From Pseudomonas sp. DNDY-54 (lineage in GTDB: Bacteria; Pseudomonadota; Gammaproteobacteria; Pseudomonadales; Pseudomonadaceae), in the NCBI RefSeq assembly GCF_019880365.1, contig NZ_CP082271.1:3658001-3722000 (forward strand): DNA of 64,000 bases, in the 5' to 3' direction. Positions 61,110 to 64,000 of the stretch are shown here, in pieces. Position 1 is the first letter of the stretch, and every line of letters begins with the position of its first letter. The translations under genes and the position numbers were made by a program. The notes under the pieces were generated by a model. It saw only the letters and a list, made by a program, of their open reading frames with translations, was not told where the DNA came from and made no database searches.

Positions 61110-61209
61110 TGTTCTACACAACTTGCCAGGGCCGGCGCGCCGCTGCTTTTTTCGTCTTGCGGCGCTATTCTCCTCACACCCTTATGCAGAGCAGGTCAAT
61201 CAAAAGCCC

Positions 61210-62205
61210 TTGAACGCCCCTATAGAACCTCATCGTTTTACCCTGGAACCCTTTGAAGCCGACCGCTTTGCCAATCTGTGCGGCCAGTTCGACGAGCATT
61301 TGCGCCTGATCGAACAGCGGCTCGAGCTTGAGATTCGCAACCGTGGTAACCAATTCGAACTGATCGGCCCGGCCGAGGTGACAAAGGCTGCCGAACATCT
61401 GTTGCGCCGCCTGTACCGTGAGACCAAGAGCATCGAGCTTTCCCCGGACACGGTTCACCTGTTCCTGCAGGAATCGGCGATGGAAGAGCTGAACAACGCG
61501 TCTACCACGCCGAACATTTCGCTGCGCACGCGCAAGGGCAATATCCGGCCGCGCGGCGCCAATCAGCAGCGCTACGTTCAGTCGATCCTGGACAACGACA
61601 TCAACTTCGGCATCGGCCCGGCCGGCACCGGCAAGACCTACCTGGCCGTGGCCTGCGCAGTCGATGCGCTGGAGCGAGAGCAGATTCGCCGTATTTTGCT
61701 GGTACGCCCCGCGGTCGAAGCCGGTGAGAAGCTTGGCTTCCTGCCCGGCGACCTGGCACAGAAGATCGACCCTTATCTACGCCCCCTGTACGACGCGCTG
61801 TACGAAATGCTGGGCTTCGAGCAGGTCGCCAGGCTGATCGAGAAGCAGGTGATCGAGATCGCACCGCTGGCCTACATGCGCGGACGCACCCTGAACAACA
61901 GCTTTATCATTCTCGACGAGAGCCAGAACACCACGCTGGAACAGATGAAGATGTTCCTCACCCGCATTGGCTTTGGCTCCACCGCGGTCATCACCGGCGA
62001 TATCACCCAGGTCGACCTGCCCCGCGGCACCAAGAGCGGCCTGGCGCATGTGATCGAGGTGCTCAAGGATGTAAACGGCATCAGCTTCACGCACTTCAAG
62101 CCCAAGGACGTGGTGCGTCATCCGCTGGTACAGCGCATCGTCGAAGCCTATGAGGCCTTCGAAGAGAAACAACCTCAGGCTGGCAATCGAGGCGAAGCCA
62201 GGTGA
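61210..62205 (+). CDS. ybeZ: PhoH-like ATPase (YbeZ)
   Basis: A PhoH/YbeZ-family ATPase that works with the RNase YbeY in RNA and ribosome metabolism. It has an N-terminal KH-like region (LIEQRLELEIRNRGNQFELIG) and the P-loop domain with GIGPAGTGKTYLAVA, LLVRPAVEAGEKLGFLPGD and FIILDESQNTT (Walker B). TTG 61210 is chosen because the product then starts LNAPIEPHRF, matching the Pseudomonas family N-terminus; a TTG at 61123 would add unrelated residues. Its stop overlaps ybeY. Confidence 0.93.
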   Translation: MNAPIEPHRFTLEPFEADRFANLCGQFDEHLRLIEQRLELEIRNRGNQFELIGPAEVTKAAEHLLRRLYRETKSIELSPDTVHLFLQESAMEELNNASTTPNISLRTRKGNIRPRGANQQRYVQSILDNDINFGIGPAGTGKTYLAVACAVDALEREQIRRILLVRPAVEAGEKLGFLPGDLAQKIDPYLRPLYDALYEMLGFEQVARLIEKQVIEIAPLAYMRGRTLNNSFIILDESQNTTLEQMKMFLTRIGFGSTAVITGDITQVDLPRGTKSGLAHVIEVLKDVNGISFTHFKPKDVVRHPLVQRIVEAYEAFEEKQPQAGNRGEAR

Positions 62206-62654
62206 TCGAACTCGATGTGCAATGCGCCAGCAATGGCGCGGTGCCTGACCAAGCGGATCTACGACGCTGGTGCGAACTGGGGCTGCGCCAGCGCACCGGG
62301 GATTCCGAGCTGACCATCCGCCTGGTCGACGAACCTGAGGGGCGCGAGTTGAATCGCACCTGGCGGCAAAAAGATTACGCCACCAACGTGCTGTCGTTTC
62401 CTGCGGACGTTCCTGATGACCTGCTGGACATCCCGCTACTCGGTGACCTGGTGATCTGCGTGCCGGTAGTCGAGCGCGAGGCGGCCGAGCAAGGCAAGGC
62501 GCCGCAGGCACACTGGGCGCACTTAGTCATCCACGGCTGCCTGCACCTGCTCGGCTACGATCACATCGATGACGACGAAGCCGAAGAAATGGAAAGCCTC
62601 GAGCGTCAACTGCTGGCTGAGCTGGGTCACGCCGACCCCTATGCCACCGAATAG
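62202..62654 (+). CDS. ybeY: Endoribonuclease YbeY
   Basis: YbeY is a single-strand-specific metal-dependent endoribonuclease for 16S rRNA maturation and ribosome quality control. The 150-residue protein has the zinc site HGCLHLLGYDH with H111, H115 and H121. KDYATNVLSFPAD is the other family block. It starts at GTG 62202, overlapping the ybeZ stop as GTGA, which suggests translational coupling. Confidence 0.97.
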   Translation: MIELDVQCASNGAVPDQADLRRWCELGLRQRTGDSELTIRLVDEPEGRELNRTWRQKDYATNVLSFPADVPDDLLDIPLLGDLVICVPVVEREAAEQGKAPQAHWAHLVIHGCLHLLGYDHIDDDEAEEMESLERQLLAELGHADPYATE

Positions 62655-62691
62655 CCCGAACGGGCAACTGCAAGGACCATTGAGTCAAAAC

Positions 62692-63540
62692 ATGAGCGAA
62701 GACCGATCGAGCAACGGGCAGAAGTCCTGGTTTGGGAAAATCACCCAGGCTTTTGCCCACGAGCCGAAAACCCGAGAGGAGCTGCTGGAAGTCCTGCGCG
62801 GCGCCCATCAGAACAAGCTGCTGGACAACGAAGCCCTGGCAATCGTCGAGGGCGCCATTCAAGTGGCAGACCTGCAGGTGCGGGACATCATGGTGCCGCG
62901 CTCGCAAGTAATGAGCATCAGGGCGGACCAGTCTCCGAAGGAGTTCCTGCCCTCAATTATCTCTGCGGCGCACTCGCGCTATCCGGTCGTCGGCGACAGC
63001 CTCGACGAGGTGATCGGCGTATTGCTCGCCAAGGACCTGCTGCCGTTGATCTTGCAGGACGAACACCATCCGTTCGACATCAAGGACCTGCTGCGTCCGG
63101 CCACCTTCGTCCCCGAGTCCAAGCGGCTCAACGTGCTGCTTCGCGAGTTCCGCGCCAACCACAGCCACATGGCCATCGTCATAGATGAGTACGGCGGAGT
63201 GGCTGGCCTGGTAACCATCGAAGACGTGCTTGAGCAGATCGTCGGCGACATCGAAGACGAGCATGACATCGAGGAAGACAGCTATATCCGGCCGCTGCCC
63301 AGCGGCGACTTCCTGGTCAAGGCGCTGACACCGATCGACAGCTTCAACGAATTCTTCAATTGCGAGTTTCCCGATGAGGAGTTCGATACCGTGGCAGGGT
63401 TGGTCATGAGCACTTTTGGCCACCTCCCCAAACGCAACGAGGTGACCGAGATCGACGGCTTCCGTTTCCGCGTCCTTAACGCTGACAGCCGCCGCGTGCA
63501 CATGCTGCGCCTGACTCGCACCGAGACCGAAAGCCGCTAG
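62692..63540 (+). CDS. corC: CorC/YbeX-family CBS-domain protein
   Basis: A 282-residue soluble protein linked to magnesium/cobalt efflux and, through its ybeY neighbourhood, ribosome function. It has two CBS domains (about 70-195, with VRDIMVPRSQVMSI and HMAIVIDEYGGVAGLVTIEDVLEQIVGDIEDEHD) and a C-terminal CorC/HlyC transporter-associated domain. It lacks the membrane DUF21 domain of larger relatives. ATG 62692 was taken as the start because it gives the family N-terminus SEDRSSNGQKSWFGK; upstream in-frame ATGs lie inside ybeY. Confidence 0.93.
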   Translation: MSEDRSSNGQKSWFGKITQAFAHEPKTREELLEVLRGAHQNKLLDNEALAIVEGAIQVADLQVRDIMVPRSQVMSIRADQSPKEFLPSIISAAHSRYPVVGDSLDEVIGVLLAKDLLPLILQDEHHPFDIKDLLRPATFVPESKRLNVLLREFRANHSHMAIVIDEYGGVAGLVTIEDVLEQIVGDIEDEHDIEEDSYIRPLPSGDFLVKALTPIDSFNEFFNCEFPDEEFDTVAGLVMSTFGHLPKRNEVTEIDGFRFRVLNADSRRVHMLRLTRTETESR

Positions 63541-63595
63541 GCGCCCTGCCCGCGCGCCGAAACCTTCGGTAGACTCGCCCGTTTCGTATCCCCCA

Positions 63596-63617
63596 CCGCC
63601 GGTCACCGTACCGGCGG
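63596..63617. other. Inverted repeat between corC and lnt
   Basis: CCGCCGGT and ACCGGCGG pair around the loop CACCGT, 55 bases after the corC stop. No T-run follows, so it is not a standard terminator. It may be a partial barrier or an RNA processing structure ahead of lnt. Confidence 0.3.
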
Positions 63618-63637
63618 CGGTTCTGCAAGGAATCCCC

Positions 63638-64000
63638 ATGCGCTGGATCACCCGCCCCGGCTGGCCGGGCAACCTGCTGGCGCTTGTCGCTGGCGCCCTG
63701 ACTACCCTATCGCTTGCGCCATTCGACATCTGGCCGCTGGCCCTGCTGTCGATCGGCCTGATTTACCTTGGCCTGCGCGAGCTGCCTGCCAAGCAGGCGG
63801 CCGGTCGTGGCTGGTGCTACGGCTTCGGCCTGTTCGCTTCCGGCGTCAGCTGGGTCTACGTCAGCATTCATGACTTTGGCGCCGCACCGCCCCTCCTCGC
63901 GGGCGCGTTGACGCTGGGTTTCGTTGCCGGTCTGGCGCTGTTCTTCGCCCTGCTGGGATGGCTCTGGTCTCGCTGGTTTCGGCAGATTTCCTCACCTCTG
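63638..64000 (+). CDS. lnt: Apolipoprotein N-acyltransferase Lnt (5' part, cut by window end)
   Basis: The first 121 codons of Lnt, the inner-membrane enzyme that adds the third acyl chain to lipoproteins. The start RWITRPGWPGNLLALVAGAL and the LAPFDIWPLALLSIGLIYL and ASGVSWVYVSIHDFG segments are diagnostic. The latter region contains conserved Lnt residues near the first periplasmic loop. AAGGAA lies six bases before ATG 63638. The nitrilase catalytic domain lies beyond the window. Confidence 0.93.
   Translation, partial: MRWITRPGWPGNLLALVAGALTTLSLAPFDIWPLALLSIGLIYLGLRELPAKQAAGRGWCYGFGLFASGVSWVYVSIHDFGAAPPLLAGALTLGFVAGLALFFALLGWLWSRWFRQISSPL

Noticed and set aside
1..64000. CRISPR arrays, tRNA/rRNA genes, insertion sequences and prophage genes
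   Set aside because: No regularly spaced repeats, no tRNA or rRNA signatures and no transposase, integrase or phage structural genes beyond the phage-like T6SS parts were seen when reading through the window.

Overview
The window looks like chromosome of a Pseudomonas-group gammaproteobacterium, most likely Stutzerimonas (the former P. stutzeri group) or a close relative. The evidence is high GC, Pseudomonas-like protein sequences, and two gene blocks whose order I recognise from P. aeruginosa: the HSI-II type VI secretion locus, and the stretch running amn - acyl-CoA dehydrogenase - ladS - thiD - thiE - hemL - miaB - phoH - ybeY - corC - lnt. The species is an inference; no rRNA or tRNA gene is present.

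Region 1 (about 1-34.5 kb) is one long plus-strand type VI secretion (T6SS) locus of the HSI-II kind: tssA-B-C-E, tssF-G-H, a sigma-54 activator (Sfa2/VasH-like), the tiny lipoprotein orfX, fha, tssJ-K-L-M, and a PP2C phosphatase/Ser-Thr kinase pair. Hcp is absent, so it must be encoded elsewhere. Three cargo modules are spliced into the core: (i) between tssE and tssF, a PAAR protein with a beta-sandwich-like tail, a putative ADP-ribosyltransferase/glycine-zipper toxin and two candidate immunity genes; (ii) between the activator and orfX, a VgrG, a DUF4123 adaptor, a lipoprotein and a class-3 lipase toxin; (iii) after the kinase, a second VgrG, a large cell-wall-targeting protein (M23-like, SH3-like, EF-hand and GH19-like regions) and an exported candidate immunity protein. 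The toxin parts look lower in GC than the machine genes, as expected for exchanged cargo.

Region 2 (34.5-47.4 kb) is accessory and metabolic: a gene-poor AT-richer spacer, a GAF histidine kinase, a hemerythrin-like protein, a DksA/TraR zinc finger protein, an outer-membrane protein, an MFS pump, an oxaloacetate decarboxylase-type enzyme, an EamA transporter, a GNAT enzyme, urease accessory genes ureE-F-G and ureJ/hupE (without urease subunits), and a PQQ glucose dehydrogenase split into a membrane ORF and a catalytic ORF.

Region 3 (47.4-64 kb) is conserved Pseudomonas core: AMP nucleosidase; a divergent MocR regulator/PLP dehydratase pair that I believe is an insertion relative to P. aeruginosa; an AidB-type acyl-CoA dehydrogenase; a LadS-like sensor kinase lacking the receiver domain of P. 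aeruginosa LadS; thiamine (thiD, thiE) and heme (hemL) biosynthesis genes; a membrane protein; a Sel1-repeat protein; then miaB, phoH, ybeY, corC and the start of lnt, cut by the window end.

The most interesting items are the three effector modules (the ART/glycine-zipper toxin and the EF-hand cell-wall protein in particular), the split glucose dehydrogenase, and the receiver-less LadS.
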